From CALDTK01 sp965215215 (lineage in GTDB: Bacteria; Bacteroidota; Bacteroidia; Chitinophagales; Saprospiraceae), in contig OZ244043.1 in the NCBI GenBank assembly GCA_965215215.1, positions 3,720,001-3,784,000 on the forward strand: 64,000 bases of DNA, given 5' to 3'. Below the pieces are notes generated by a model. The model had not been told where the DNA came from. It did not search any database and saw only the letters and a program-made list of their open reading frames with translations. The translations under genes were made by a program, and so were the position numbers. Shown in pieces: positions 53,902 through 62,392 of the stretch (within the stretch, counting starts at the first letter, position 1; every line of letters starts with the position of its first letter).

Positions 53902-54612
53902 ATGCTCGACCTTCAACTCGTAGTGCCCTGTTTCAAACCGCCTAAGGGTTGGGGGGCGCGCTTGTGCCACCGCTTCAGGCAGTTTGCCGCCGGGGCGGGG
54001 GGAAGCGTCGGGTTGGTGCTCGTCGACGACGGCTCACCGGGCGGCCTGGCCGGCGTAGAGCTGGAACCACTGCGCGCGCTGCCGCGCTTTAAGTTTATCT
54101 CGTACCCGGACAACCGGGGCAAGGGGGCCGCCCTGCGCATGGGGGTAGCGGCCACGGACGCGAAGTTGGTGCTGTACACCGACGTCGATTTGCCGTACAC
54201 CCTCGACAGCATGCTCCGCGTGTACCGAGCCCTGCAGACGGACGGTGGGGTAGTGGCGGGCGAACGCCACGAAGATTACTACGCGAACGTGCCGGCGTTC
54301 CGGCGCCGGCTCTCACATTTCCACCGGCGCATGATGCGCAGCTTCTTTCGCCTGCCGGTGAGTGATTCGCAGGCTGGCCTGAAAGGTTTCGCCGCGGTGG
54401 GAAAGGGGATCTTCCTGCGCACGACCATCGATCGCTTCCTGGTGGACCTGGATTTCCTCGCACGGTGTCGCGGGCGCGTAGCGGTGCGGCCCGTACGCGT
54501 CGAGCTGCGCCCCGACGTAGAATTTACCGATTTTGGCGTGGGTATTCTGGTTGGCGAGACGGCCAATTTCGCGCAGGTGTTTCGCGGGAGTTGGTTCGGC
54601 TGGAGGGAGTGA
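53902..54612 (+). CDS. Family 2 glycosyltransferase, dolichyl-phosphate-mannose-synthase-like
   Basis: This 236-residue GT-A protein begins MLDLQLVVPCFKPPKGWG. Motifs include LVLVDDGSPGG (nucleotide site), KGAALRMG, and TDVDLPYT for the metal-binding DxD. The acceptor region is SQAGLKGFAA. There are no C-terminal transmembrane helices, so it resembles soluble Dpm1-type enzymes that load a sugar onto polyprenyl phosphate. It lies next to the GT-C-like membrane protein, a plausible donor-acceptor pair. It is convergent with the beta-helix gene 10 bp away. Confidence 0.85.
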   Translation: MLDLQLVVPCFKPPKGWGARLCHRFRQFAAGAGGSVGLVLVDDGSPGGLAGVELEPLRALPRFKFISYPDNRGKGAALRMGVAATDAKLVLYTDVDLPYTLDSMLRVYRALQTDGGVVAGERHEDYYANVPAFRRRLSHFHRRMMRSFFRLPVSDSQAGLKGFAAVGKGIFLRTTIDRFLVDLDFLARCRGRVAVRPVRVELRPDVEFTDFGVGILVGETANFAQVFRGSWFGWRE

Positions 54613-54622
54613 GGTCCGCGCG

Positions 54623-56962
54623 CTACTTCGTTTTGATGCCCGTGGGATTGGCCTCGTTGACCTCGATGGTGAAATCTTCGGGCTGGCCCCCTTCGACGCG
54701 TACGGTTTCGTAGAAATTGTAGACGAGCGACGTGTGCGGACCAAATTTGGTCCCCGCCCGAAACGGATTTACATCCGTGTAATTCCAGTTCCAAATGTTT
54801 GCCTCTACGCGCAGATCGTAGGGTGGGGTTACCGCTGGCGCTTCCTCGATGTACGCTAGTAAGTTACCGTTCTTGTTGGCGGTTGGATTCCCCTGCGGGG
54901 TCCTCGCGTAACCCGTGCGCACGATGTCGATCTCCAGGTCGACGGCTACCGGGGTGCGCGTAAACAGCGCGTCGAGCTCGCCGAACCAATAGAAGTTTCT
55001 AATCTTCGTACCGGCGCCCAGCGTGGCTCTTCCTTCCCCGTCGACGAGCCCCAGCCTATCCTGCGGGACCTTGCCGAGCTGCCCGAACAGGGTACTTACG
55101 CTGCCCTGTGCCTGCACGTTGTCGATGACGTTTCGTCCGGAATGCGGGAGGTCGATCAGCTTGTTGACCCCGTCGACGAAGAAACGGGTATCCCGGATCA
55201 CGACCCCGCCACCCGCCGTTGCCTCGTAGCTCTGGAGCCGCGCGGCGGTCACTACCGACGGTACGCCCTTCGCGTGGATGGTGCACCCGGCGAGCTCGAT
55301 GTCGCTGCAGGTTTGTCCGAAGTTGAGTACGTACTTGAGCCTCGGATTGGATTCCTCGCCCTCCGCCACGTCGTAATCCATGTCGAACGTACAGTTGCGC
55401 AAGCTTACGGACGAAGCGAATTCGCTCGCCTCGAAGGCGGTGTTCTTGAAGGTACAGTCCTCGATTTCGACCCGGTAAATACTTCGGGCCAGCTGCGAGG
55501 TAATCGGGATGTCGGTGGCGTCGAAGGTGCAGTTGCGGATGCGTACGTCCGACCCGTCGTCGCCGTCCAGCCAGAGCGGTTCGTACGGCGTACGGTCGGT
55601 CTCGCGGCGCTTGCGCATGCGTAGCTCGACGTTGTCCAACCGGGCGCCGATGGAGTTCGAAACCGTGATCCCGCGCGTGGAGCACACCAGGGTGAGGTCG
55701 CGCACCGTAGCGTCTATGGTCGTCGAGGGGGTCGGACGCAGCGCGCGGTAACGGAACACCTTGGTCCCCGCCGGCACCACTGTACCGCTCGGCGCGTTCC
55801 CCTTGCCGGAGATGTTGGTCACGGTCCGAGTGCCCGGCCGTTGACCGGCCTCGAAGCGCAGTAGGTTGTCGCCGATCGTAACGGTGTTGGCGCCGTACGG
55901 CTCGCGGGGGTCCGCTCCTGTCATCTCCACGGTAGCCGTCTCCCCGGCGGCCGGCACCACGAAGCTGCTCGCCGTGGTGGCGCCGTGGCTCGAGCGGTGC
56001 TGCCGGAAGTCCTTCGACAGCGGGTAACGGAGGTACACGCGCGCGTCCGTAACGCGCTCGACGACCTGGTTTTGGCCGAAGAGCTGGTCGAACGTAGCGG
56101 CGCCGGAGTTGACGTAGACCTTATCCCCCGGCCGCAGTCGAGCTGCCGCGCCGGGCACTTTCAACTCCAACCAACGCTGCCCTTTCCGGACGTTCTCCGT
56201 GTAGGTGACCCACTGCTCCGGATCGTTCGACCAGCCCTCGCTCCTGTACACCGCGAAGCGCAGGCCGTCGAGCCCGGAGTCCCCGGGCTCGGTCAGGACG
56301 GTATTGCCGGGACCCTGCCCGCGCACCGTGATCCCGTCGTCCGGTAAGTAGACCGGCGGCTGGCCGGGCGCCTCGACCACTTCGTAGGTTTGGAGGCAAG
56401 CGATGTTTCGGCGGTAACCGCCGAAGCGCGACCGTTCTTCGTCCGGGCGATCGACCATGAGGAACGTGCCGACGCCGAAATCGACCACGCCCCCCGGGGC
56501 CACGCTCCGCTTCGCTTTCCTGAAGGCGTGGTAGGAGGGCGTAGTCCCGTCGCCGCGCGCGCCGTGCCACTCTACGTTGCACCGACCCGGCAGCTCGAAG
56601 GTCCCTTCGCCGAAGAAGATTTGGTAGCGACCGGCGACCGGTAGATTCTCGATCGTTACGGTGACACCGTCCGGGGCGCTCAGCCCCGCCCCGGACGGTA
56701 ACACCAAAATGCTCGACGCGTCGATCAGGGTGTCCTTGGTCACCCGGATGATCTCGTCGATCGTGACGCGCGCCGCGGGCGCCGTGCGCCCTGTGGTACC
56801 GGCCGTGGGCCCATCGCCTACTCCTTTCCCCCGGGGATCCGTGTTCGAAAGCGCGAGGTTAGCGTCGATTACCGCGAGCGCCACCGCGAGTAGAACGAGT
56901 CTGCTGAAACTTTGAATCGATAACGTTTTAAAGCGTGTGGGGCGATACGCCAGATCGATCAA
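54623..56962 (-). CDS. Right-handed beta-helix protein (pectate-lyase-3-like), exported
   Basis: A membrane-export segment (FSRLVLLAVALAVIDANLALS) precedes a region with the Pectate_lyase_3-type motif CNVEWHGARGDGTTPSYHAFRKA. Right-handed helix coils then alternate V/I/N ladders, such as VRIRNCTFDATDIP, VEIEDCTFKNTAF, VSLRNCTFDMD and IELAGCTIHAKG. The C-terminal part includes NFYETVRVEGG. The frame is open to 57136 but the extra 58 residues look like untranslated leader. A TTG at 56962 places the start close to the signal, and no ATG fits. Possible functions are polysaccharide lyase or a glycan-binding surface fibre; the active site is not recognisable. Confidence 0.78.
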   Translation of the reverse strand: MIDLAYRPTRFKTLSIQSFSRLVLLAVALAVIDANLALSNTDPRGKGVGDGPTAGTTGRTAPAARVTIDEIIRVTKDTLIDASSILVLPSGAGLSAPDGVTVTIENLPVAGRYQIFFGEGTFELPGRCNVEWHGARGDGTTPSYHAFRKAKRSVAPGGVVDFGVGTFLMVDRPDEERSRFGGYRRNIACLQTYEVVEAPGQPPVYLPDDGITVRGQGPGNTVLTEPGDSGLDGLRFAVYRSEGWSNDPEQWVTYTENVRKGQRWLELKVPGAAARLRPGDKVYVNSGAATFDQLFGQNQVVERVTDARVYLRYPLSKDFRQHRSSHGATTASSFVVPAAGETATVEMTGADPREPYGANTVTIGDNLLRFEAGQRPGTRTVTNISGKGNAPSGTVVPAGTKVFRYRALRPTPSTTIDATVRDLTLVCSTRGITVSNSIGARLDNVELRMRKRRETDRTPYEPLWLDGDDGSDVRIRNCTFDATDIPITSQLARSIYRVEIEDCTFKNTAFEASEFASSVSLRNCTFDMDYDVAEGEESNPRLKYVLNFGQTCSDIELAGCTIHAKGVPSVVTAARLQSYEATAGGGVVIRDTRFFVDGVNKLIDLPHSGRNVIDNVQAQGSVSTLFGQLGKVPQDRLGLVDGEGRATLGAGTKIRNFYWFGELDALFTRTPVAVDLEIDIVRTGYARTPQGNPTANKNGNLLAYIEEAPAVTPPYDLRVEANIWNWNYTDVNPFRAGTKFGPHTSLVYNFYETVRVEGGQPEDFTIEVNEANPTGIKTK

Positions 56963-57291
56963 CGCGGTCTGAACGAGCGTTTCACTCGGATTAGCACATC
57001 CGTGAGTTGGGCTAAATCTCGCGCCTAAGGTAAGGTAATCCGGGCCGAAGAACTCCCCGTCCGTAGGTTTTAGCGGCAGCTTCGAGCTTACGCGCAAGCG
57101 GCGTCCGCCCCGGTTTCGGGCGGGACGCGCCCGCATTCAGTGGGTCACCGATCTCCTCGAACCGTTTTTGGGGTGCTGCCGGCCACACGACGCCCGGCCG
57201 GCGAGCCGCGACGAAGTTCGCTCGGTTGCCGCCGGCACCTTGCAGGGGGGGCGTTAGGCTCGCAACACGTCTCGCCGCCTACATTCGCCGC
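56963..57291. other. 329-base spacer between divergent genes
   Basis: This spacer separates the beta-helix gene (minus) from the dihydroorotase-like gene (plus). It has a mixed composition and includes a 7-bp GC hairpin (57178-57184 with 57196-57202, 11-nt loop) without a T-tract. No promoter box or small gene was convincing. Part of it could be an N-terminal extension of the beta-helix gene if an upstream start is used. Confidence 0.5.
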
Positions 57292-58587
57292 GTGTCAACG
57301 TCCCCAGCGGTACTCTTTCGCCAAGTTCGGATCGTCGATCGAGCCAGCGAGCTCCACGGTTCTCTCGCCGATCTGCTGCTGCAAAACGGCAGGCTCTCCG
57401 TCGATCCGGCCCGGTTCCCTACCGACCGGGAGGAGATCGAGGTGGACGGCCTCTGTGTGAGTCCCGGCTTCGTGGACATCGGCGCCGGGGTGGGGGAGCC
57501 GGGTTTCGAGCAACGAGAAACGGTGCTGAGCTTACTCGACGCGGCGGCCGTCGGCGGCTACACCCACGTCGTCGCGCAACCGCTGACGAACCCGGCGGCC
57601 GACAACCAGGCGATCGTGCGCTCCATTCGGGCGCAGGCCGAAGGCCACCCCGTTGCGCTCGGCGTGATCGGAGCGCTGAGCAAAGGCGGTCACGGGACGG
57701 AGCTCGCCGAGTACGGCGACATGGCGCTGGCCGGGGTAAGGTTGGTGGGGGACGGACTGCGACCGATCGCCGACCCCAAGTTGCTGCAGCTGGCCATCGC
57801 GTACGCGCAGGCCCTCGACCTTACCGTAACCACGACGCCCGGGGAGCGGCGCTTGGCCGGGGGCGGGCAGATGTACGAAGGGCGGGTCAGTACGGAGCTC
57901 GGCCTCCCCGGGATTCCCGCTTTGGCCGAACTGCTCGGACTGAAGCGGGATCTCGGCCTGCTTAGCTACCGGGGGGGCAGGCTGCACGTGCAGGCCGTGT
58001 CGCTCGCGGAGTCCGTTGCCCTGCTGCGGGCGGAGAAGGGGCGTTCGACCGGCCTCACCTACGGTGTCCCGGCGCTGAATCTGTTGCTCACCGACGAGGC
58101 CCTGCGCGGCTTCGACGTGAACGCAAAAGTGACGCCCCCGCTCGCTACCGAAGCGGACCGGTTGGCGCTGTGCGAGGCGATACTAACCGAGGAGGCGGAT
58201 GCACTCATCAGCAATCACCGCCCAGCCGAGATCGAGCACAAAGCCCTCGAATTCCCCTACGCCGACAGCGGCTCCGCCACGATCGAGCTCGCGTTTTCTA
58301 TCGCCAACCAGGCCGTCGGGAAGTCGGAGGTCGTGGCGGCCTTCCTCGGGAGGCACAATCGCCGTATCGCCGGTCTACCGGAGTACAGGATCGCCGACGG
58401 CGCGGAGGCCGATCTTACCTTCTTCTTGCCCGATATCAAATTTACCGCTCCCAATCGGTTGAGCTCGAGCCTGGGGGCTAACCCCCCCGCCCCCGGCCAC
58501 GAAGTGAGGGGCGTGGTGTACGCAATCGCGCGGAACGAGCATCTTCGTCGTAGCAAGTTTGCGAGCTTACTGCTCGATAACCCTTAA
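57292..58587 (+). CDS. Dihydroorotase-like protein lacking the metal-binding histidines
   Basis: The GTG at 57292 gives 431 residues in the amidohydrolase fold, with an N-terminal beta-sandwich strand set and barrel. The first metal motif of dihydroorotases, DxHxHxREPG, reads DIGAGVGEPG at residues 62-71, so both histidines and the arginine are replaced by glycine. The later catalytic region reads ISNHRPAEIEHK, where active enzymes carry a TDHAPH-type sequence, so the metal-binding aspartate is also lost. HVQAVSLAES replaces the usual histidine-rich HVCHVS. Such inactive homologues (PyrC-like, sometimes structural partners of aspartate transcarbamoylase) are known. The gene is therefore named by homology only; no pyrB is nearby. 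Confidence 0.85.
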   Translation: MSTSPAVLFRQVRIVDRASELHGSLADLLLQNGRLSVDPARFPTDREEIEVDGLCVSPGFVDIGAGVGEPGFEQRETVLSLLDAAAVGGYTHVVAQPLTNPAADNQAIVRSIRAQAEGHPVALGVIGALSKGGHGTELAEYGDMALAGVRLVGDGLRPIADPKLLQLAIAYAQALDLTVTTTPGERRLAGGGQMYEGRVSTELGLPGIPALAELLGLKRDLGLLSYRGGRLHVQAVSLAESVALLRAEKGRSTGLTYGVPALNLLLTDEALRGFDVNAKVTPPLATEADRLALCEAILTEEADALISNHRPAEIEHKALEFPYADSGSATIELAFSIANQAVGKSEVVAAFLGRHNRRIAGLPEYRIADGAEADLTFFLPDIKFTAPNRLSSSLGANPPAPGHEVRGVVYAIARNEHLRRSKFASLLLDNP

Positions 58588-58597
58588 ATTCAATTTT

Positions 58598-59167
58598 ATG
58601 GCGACTATCCTCGAAGATCGAGACCTCCTGATCGGTGACGAAGCGGTAACTAAGTCCATCTGGCCGACCGCCCTACAGTACGGCTTAATCTCTACGGTGG
58701 TCGGCTTCGCACTGACTCTACTGTTTTACAACTTGGGGATGATGGACCTGGGGGACGACGGCAAGGCCGCCAGTTTCATTCCTTCCGTAGTCAGTTACGT
58801 AATCGTCGGCGTGGTAGCGTATCTCGGCGTGCGGGCCTTCCGCGATGCGGGGGTGAGAAGTTACCTACCTACGGTCCGGGGCATCAAATGGTCCGCCGCA
58901 TTCGGCTTGGTCGCGGGGCTGCTTTCGCTCGTGCTGATGTATCTGTTCTTCACTCTTATCGCACCGGAATTCTTGGATCAGGTGCGGTATGTCGCCGAGC
59001 TCGCGATGGAGGATCAGGGGCTCAGCAGCTCGGACATCGAGGCCGCTCAGGATTCGATGGGTATGTTCATGGGGCCGGCGTTCTTCACCGTATCGGCGGC
59101 CGTAGGCTCGTTCTTTCTCTCTTTCATCGCCGGTTCGATCATGACCTTGTTCCTCAAGACAGAATAG
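58598..59167 (+). CDS. DUF4199-like membrane protein
   Basis: The ATG at 58598 gives 189 residues. An acidic head (MATILEDRDLLIGDEAVTKS) is followed by four hydrophobic helices. These include LQYGLISTVVGFALTLLFYN, VVSYVIVGVVAYLGVRAF, AFGLVAGLLSLVLMYLFFTL and a last helix with GSFFLSFIAGSIMTLFLK. This matches the DUF4199 architecture that is frequent and uncharacterised in the Bacteroidota. The next DUF4199-like gene follows after 6 bp, and the pair commonly sits beside a GT2 gene, as here. Confidence 0.8.
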   Translation: MATILEDRDLLIGDEAVTKSIWPTALQYGLISTVVGFALTLLFYNLGMMDLGDDGKAASFIPSVVSYVIVGVVAYLGVRAFRDAGVRSYLPTVRGIKWSAAFGLVAGLLSLVLMYLFFTLIAPEFLDQVRYVAELAMEDQGLSSSDIEAAQDSMGMFMGPAFFTVSAAVGSFFLSFIAGSIMTLFLKTE

Positions 59168-59173
59168 CTTCCC

Positions 59174-59707
59174 ATGGGCCGAGCCATCGCCTACGGGCTA
59201 GCCGGGGGCGGGATCGTCGTCGCCACCATGTTCTTGGTGTACTCACAGTCGCGCGCCACCTACCTCTCGCCGGTCTTCCAGTGGTCGCTCACGCTCATCT
59301 ACCTCGCCTTCATGGTCCTGGTGCTCCTGCGCCGCCCGCCCTACACGAAGTTTGACGCCCTGAAGGCCGCCTTCGTCGCCTACCTCTGCATCAGCGCCTG
59401 CTACTTCCTCTACAACTTCGCACTCTACGAGGTATTCGATCCCGAGCTGTACGGGTTGCAGAGCGAGCTCATGATCGAAAACGCGATCGAGTACGAGATC
59501 GGGGCGCCCGGCACGATCGGTCAGAGCCCCGAGCAGCTCTACGCGGTGGCCAACTTGCGCCAAGGCTTCGGCTCGATGACGCTCAGCTACGCCCAGTCGG
59601 CCATCTACGGTTTTGCGGGAGCGTTCCTGCTCGGCCAACTGCTCGGACGCCGCGAGGGGCCCGGTGCGGCGCCGGACAACAAGGCCGCGGGGCGAAACGT
59701 ACCTTGA
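59174..59707 (+). CDS. Second small four-helix membrane protein, DUF4199-like
   Basis: The 177-residue protein starts MGRAIAYGLAGGGIVVATMFLVYSQ. Hydrophobic spans are at about 7-24, 31-50, 63-82 and 140-158. The loop ENAIEYEIGAPGTIG and the start of helix 4 resemble DUF4199 proteins, but it is less certain than its neighbour. The C-terminal tail is polar and proline/glycine-rich. It follows the previous gene by 6 bp and is followed by the GT2 gene by 5 bp. Confidence 0.7.
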   Translation: MGRAIAYGLAGGGIVVATMFLVYSQSRATYLSPVFQWSLTLIYLAFMVLVLLRRPPYTKFDALKAAFVAYLCISACYFLYNFALYEVFDPELYGLQSELMIENAIEYEIGAPGTIGQSPEQLYAVANLRQGFGSMTLSYAQSAIYGFAGAFLLGQLLGRREGPGAAPDNKAAGRNVP

Positions 59708-59712
59708 GGCCC

Positions 59713-60729
59713 ATGCAAGAGCCCCCACGCTCGCCCGATCTCAGCGTCGTAGTCCCGGTCTTCAACGAGGAGGAGAGCCTGCCCGAGCTCACGGCCTGGA
59801 TCGACCGCGTGTGCGGTCGGGAGGGGATCGGCTACGAGGTGCTACTCGTCGACGACGGGAGCACCGATCGCTCCTGGGGGGTCATCGAGCAGCTCGCCGC
59901 CGCGAATCCAGCCGTACGCGGACTTCGCTTTCGCCGCAACCAGGGCAAGAGCGCGGCCCTCAACGCCGGGTTCGAGCGCGTGGTGGGTAGGGTTGTGCTG
60001 ACCATGGATGCTGACCTGCAGGATTCGCCGGACGAGATCCCGGGGCTCATGGCGATGATCGACGACGAGGGGTACGACCTCGTGAGCGGCTGGAAGCAAA
60101 AGCGGCACGATCCGCTCTCGAAAACGATCCCGAGCAAGTTTTTTAACGCGGTGACCCGGCGCATCTCCAAGATCGAACTCAACGACTTCAACTGCGGACT
60201 CAAGGCCTACAAGCGGGAGGTCGTCCAGGATATCGACGTCTACGGCGAGATGCATCGCTACATCCCGCTGCTGGCCAAGTGGTCGGGCTACTCCAAGATC
60301 GGCGAGAAGGTAGTGGAGCACCGCGCCCGCAAGTACGGCTACACGAAATTTGGCCTCGAGCGCTTCATCAACGGCTTCCTCGATCTGCTCACGATCACCT
60401 TCGTCGGAAAGTTCGGAAAGCGGCCCATGCACTTCTTCGGACTTTGGGGCTCGGTGGCCGTGATGGCCGGCTTCGTCACGCTCGCCTACCTGAGCATCGC
60501 CAAGTTCTTCTTCGACGCGGTGCGCATCGCCGATCGACCGCTGTTTTACTTCGGTATCCTGCTGCTGATCGTGGGCACGCAGCTCTTCGTGACCGGCTTC
60601 ATCTCCGAGCTCATCATTCGCTCGCGGCCGGAGAAGCACACGTTCAAGATCGCGGAGGACACCACGGAGCGTACCCCGGTCGCCCAGCGCTCGGCCGTCG
60701 AGCTCCGCCAGCGTATTCCCTCCCGGTGA
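59713..60729 (+). CDS. Membrane-anchored family 2 glycosyltransferase (GtrB/DPM-like)
   Basis: The 338-residue protein starts at ATG 59713 (MQEPPRSPDLSVVVPVFNEEESL). The GT-A domain has LLVDDGSTDRSW and the metal motif MDADLQDSPDEIP. The acceptor motif LNDFNCGLKAYKREV is typical of polyprenyl-phosphate glycosyltransferases. Two C-terminal helices (near 240-262 and 278-300; FGLWGSVAVMAGFVTLAYL and FYFGILLLIVGTQLFVTGF) anchor it. It should load a sugar onto undecaprenyl phosphate for a polysaccharide or glycan-modification pathway. The stop overlaps the HAD gene start (GTGA). Confidence 0.92.
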   Translation: MQEPPRSPDLSVVVPVFNEEESLPELTAWIDRVCGREGIGYEVLLVDDGSTDRSWGVIEQLAAANPAVRGLRFRRNQGKSAALNAGFERVVGRVVLTMDADLQDSPDEIPGLMAMIDDEGYDLVSGWKQKRHDPLSKTIPSKFFNAVTRRISKIELNDFNCGLKAYKREVVQDIDVYGEMHRYIPLLAKWSGYSKIGEKVVEHRARKYGYTKFGLERFINGFLDLLTITFVGKFGKRPMHFFGLWGSVAVMAGFVTLAYLSIAKFFFDAVRIADRPLFYFGILLLIVGTQLFVTGFISELIIRSRPEKHTFKIAEDTTERTPVAQRSAVELRQRIPSR

Positions 60730-61295
60730 GTCGGCTGCGTCGGCCCGGGACGCCGCCGCCCGTCGACGGTGCCTGGACCTTCTTCTGCGACCGTGACGGC
60801 GTGCTCAACTACCGCTCGGCCGGCGATTACATCCGCAGGGCCAGCGATCTACGTTGGATCCCGGGGGCGCTCGACGGGTTTTGCCGCCTCGGCGCGCGGA
60901 CCGCGCGAACCTTCATCGTGACCAATCAGCAGGGGGTAGGAAAGGGCGTAATGACGCCCGACGAACTGGACGAAGTGGACACACGGACGCGGGCGGAGTT
61001 GGGCGCCGCCGGGGCGCGACTCGACGAAATTTACTACTGTACGGCACTCGCGAGCACGAACGCCCCCTGTCGCAAACCGGCACCGGGTATGGCGCTACAG
61101 GCCCGGCGCGACTTCCCCGGGGTCGACTTCGCGCGCAGCTTTATCGTCGGCGACAGCCTCAGCGACATGGGCTTCGGGCGGGCCATCGGCGCCTACTGCA
61201 TTTTCGTGGGTGAGGGGTCGGAGGCCGACGACCCACGAGTAGACGCCTACCTGCCGAGCCTGTACGAGGCCGCCAACTGGCTGTTGGCGAGCTAG
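60726..61295 (+). CDS. HAD-IIIA phosphatase, GmhB/histidinol-phosphatase-like
   Basis: This 189-residue protein starts with GTG at 60726, overlapping the preceding TGA by four bases (GTGA). HAD motif I is DRDGVLN (Asp22 and Asp24), motif II is VTNQQG, motif III is RKPAPGM, and motif IV is VGDSLSDM. The zinc loop of GmhB-type enzymes, normally with Cys and His ligands, is reduced here to two cysteines (YYCTALASTNAPCRKP). It probably dephosphorylates a sugar or sugar-like phosphate, perhaps one used by the adjacent GT2. The exact substrate is unknown. Its stop shares four bases with the convergent Smr gene. Confidence 0.82.
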   Translation: MSRLRRPGTPPPVDGAWTFFCDRDGVLNYRSAGDYIRRASDLRWIPGALDGFCRLGARTARTFIVTNQQGVGKGVMTPDELDEVDTRTRAELGAAGARLDEIYYCTALASTNAPCRKPAPGMALQARRDFPGVDFARSFIVGDSLSDMGFGRAIGAYCIFVGEGSEADDPRVDAYLPSLYEAANWLLAS

Positions 61296-62302
61296 TCGTG
61301 AAAAATGACCTCCGTTGCGCCGTTCCCGTACTTGGGCAGGTAGCCCGCGTTGAATCGCTCCACGTCGCCCATGGTCCCCAGGCGGTGGTGGATCCGCTCC
61401 CGCAAAACGCCGGAGCCGTTGCCGTGGATGATGTACACCTTCGGCACCCCGAGGCGGATGGCCACGTCGAGGTAGCTCTCGAGGTGCTTGAGCTGAAGCT
61501 CCAGCATCTCGGAACCCTTCATCTCACCCGCGTCCTCGACGAGCTTCTCGATGTGCAGGTCGAGTTCCGGTTGAAAGGAAGCGGCCGCGAGCACCCCGTA
61601 CTTGTTCACGTCGAGCCGCTCCCGCTTTTCCTCGGGGATCACCGCGGGGGCCACGTTCTTCTGCGTGTACGCCCGGATGCTCTCCTTCGCTACCCGCACC
61701 AGCTTTACCGTGTCGAACACCGCGAAGAGCGTCACGTCCTCCGGGAACCAGTTGACCGGCTTCGTATTCTTGTAAAACAGCTTGGGTTTGAGCTTCACGC
61801 TGCGCGACTGCTTCGAGTCGGTGCCCGTTTCCGCCCTGCGGCTCACCTCCACCTCCACCGTCGCGTTCTCGTTGAGCGAGTCGCGGTAAAGGTGCCCGAG
61901 CACCGTACCCTGCGTGGAGCCGAGCACGCCCCGACGCTCCCACTGCTGCCCGGTGTTCGCCACCAGGTGCACGCTGTAGAGTAGGCTCTCGGTGCTGAAA
62001 TTGAGCAGCGCTACGTCGAAAGTCGCTTCGCCGGCGGGTAGGAATCCGAGCTGTACGGCCGGCCCGTCCGGATCTGGGTAGAGGCGTAAATCCGCGCGCT
62101 TCGGCTCCGGGCGGGCCGCAGCTTCCGCCGCCGGTCTCGGCGGCGGAGCGACCACCGGCTCGATGTCGTCCTGCCCCACCTCGAAACGCTCGTCGTCGAC
62201 GGCCGCCTCCACGAGGTAGCGCCCGCCCTCCCGCTCCGCGATCACCGTGGCGCGTTCGCGCGTCAATTTGAGGAGGATCATCTGACCGGGAGCGAGCTGC
62301 AT
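61292..62302 (-). CDS. DUF2027/Smr-domain protein
   Basis: The 336-residue protein has an N-terminal beta domain (MQLAPGQMILLKLTRERATVI) of the DUF2027 type. A proline-rich linker (about 51-68) and a mixed middle domain (NFSTESLLYSVHLVANTG) follow. The C-terminal Smr domain has the LDLHIEKL motif near 245 and HGNGSGVLRERIHHRL near 295, the HGxGxG signature. Smr domains of MutS2-like proteins nick nucleic acids or act on collided ribosomes in other bacteria; the lone form is common in the Bacteroidota and uncharacterised. It is convergent with the HAD gene with a shared CTAG at 61292-61295. Confidence 0.85.
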   Translation of the reverse strand: MQLAPGQMILLKLTRERATVIAEREGGRYLVEAAVDDERFEVGQDDIEPVVAPPPRPAAEAAARPEPKRADLRLYPDPDGPAVQLGFLPAGEATFDVALLNFSTESLLYSVHLVANTGQQWERRGVLGSTQGTVLGHLYRDSLNENATVEVEVSRRAETGTDSKQSRSVKLKPKLFYKNTKPVNWFPEDVTLFAVFDTVKLVRVAKESIRAYTQKNVAPAVIPEEKRERLDVNKYGVLAAASFQPELDLHIEKLVEDAGEMKGSEMLELQLKHLESYLDVAIRLGVPKVYIIHGNGSGVLRERIHHRLGTMGDVERFNAGYLPKYGNGATEVIFHD

Positions 62303-62392
62303 CGCGCAAAGGTACCCGGCCCGCGGGGCGTCGTACTAGATTCGCGTGTCTAAAACGCGACGGTAATCGGGGTTTCTACATGGCGGTGGCGC

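Noticed and set aside
54623..57136. Full-length 837-residue start for the beta-helix protein
   Set aside because: The first 58 residues lack coding character, and a start at 56962 puts the export signal near the N terminus.
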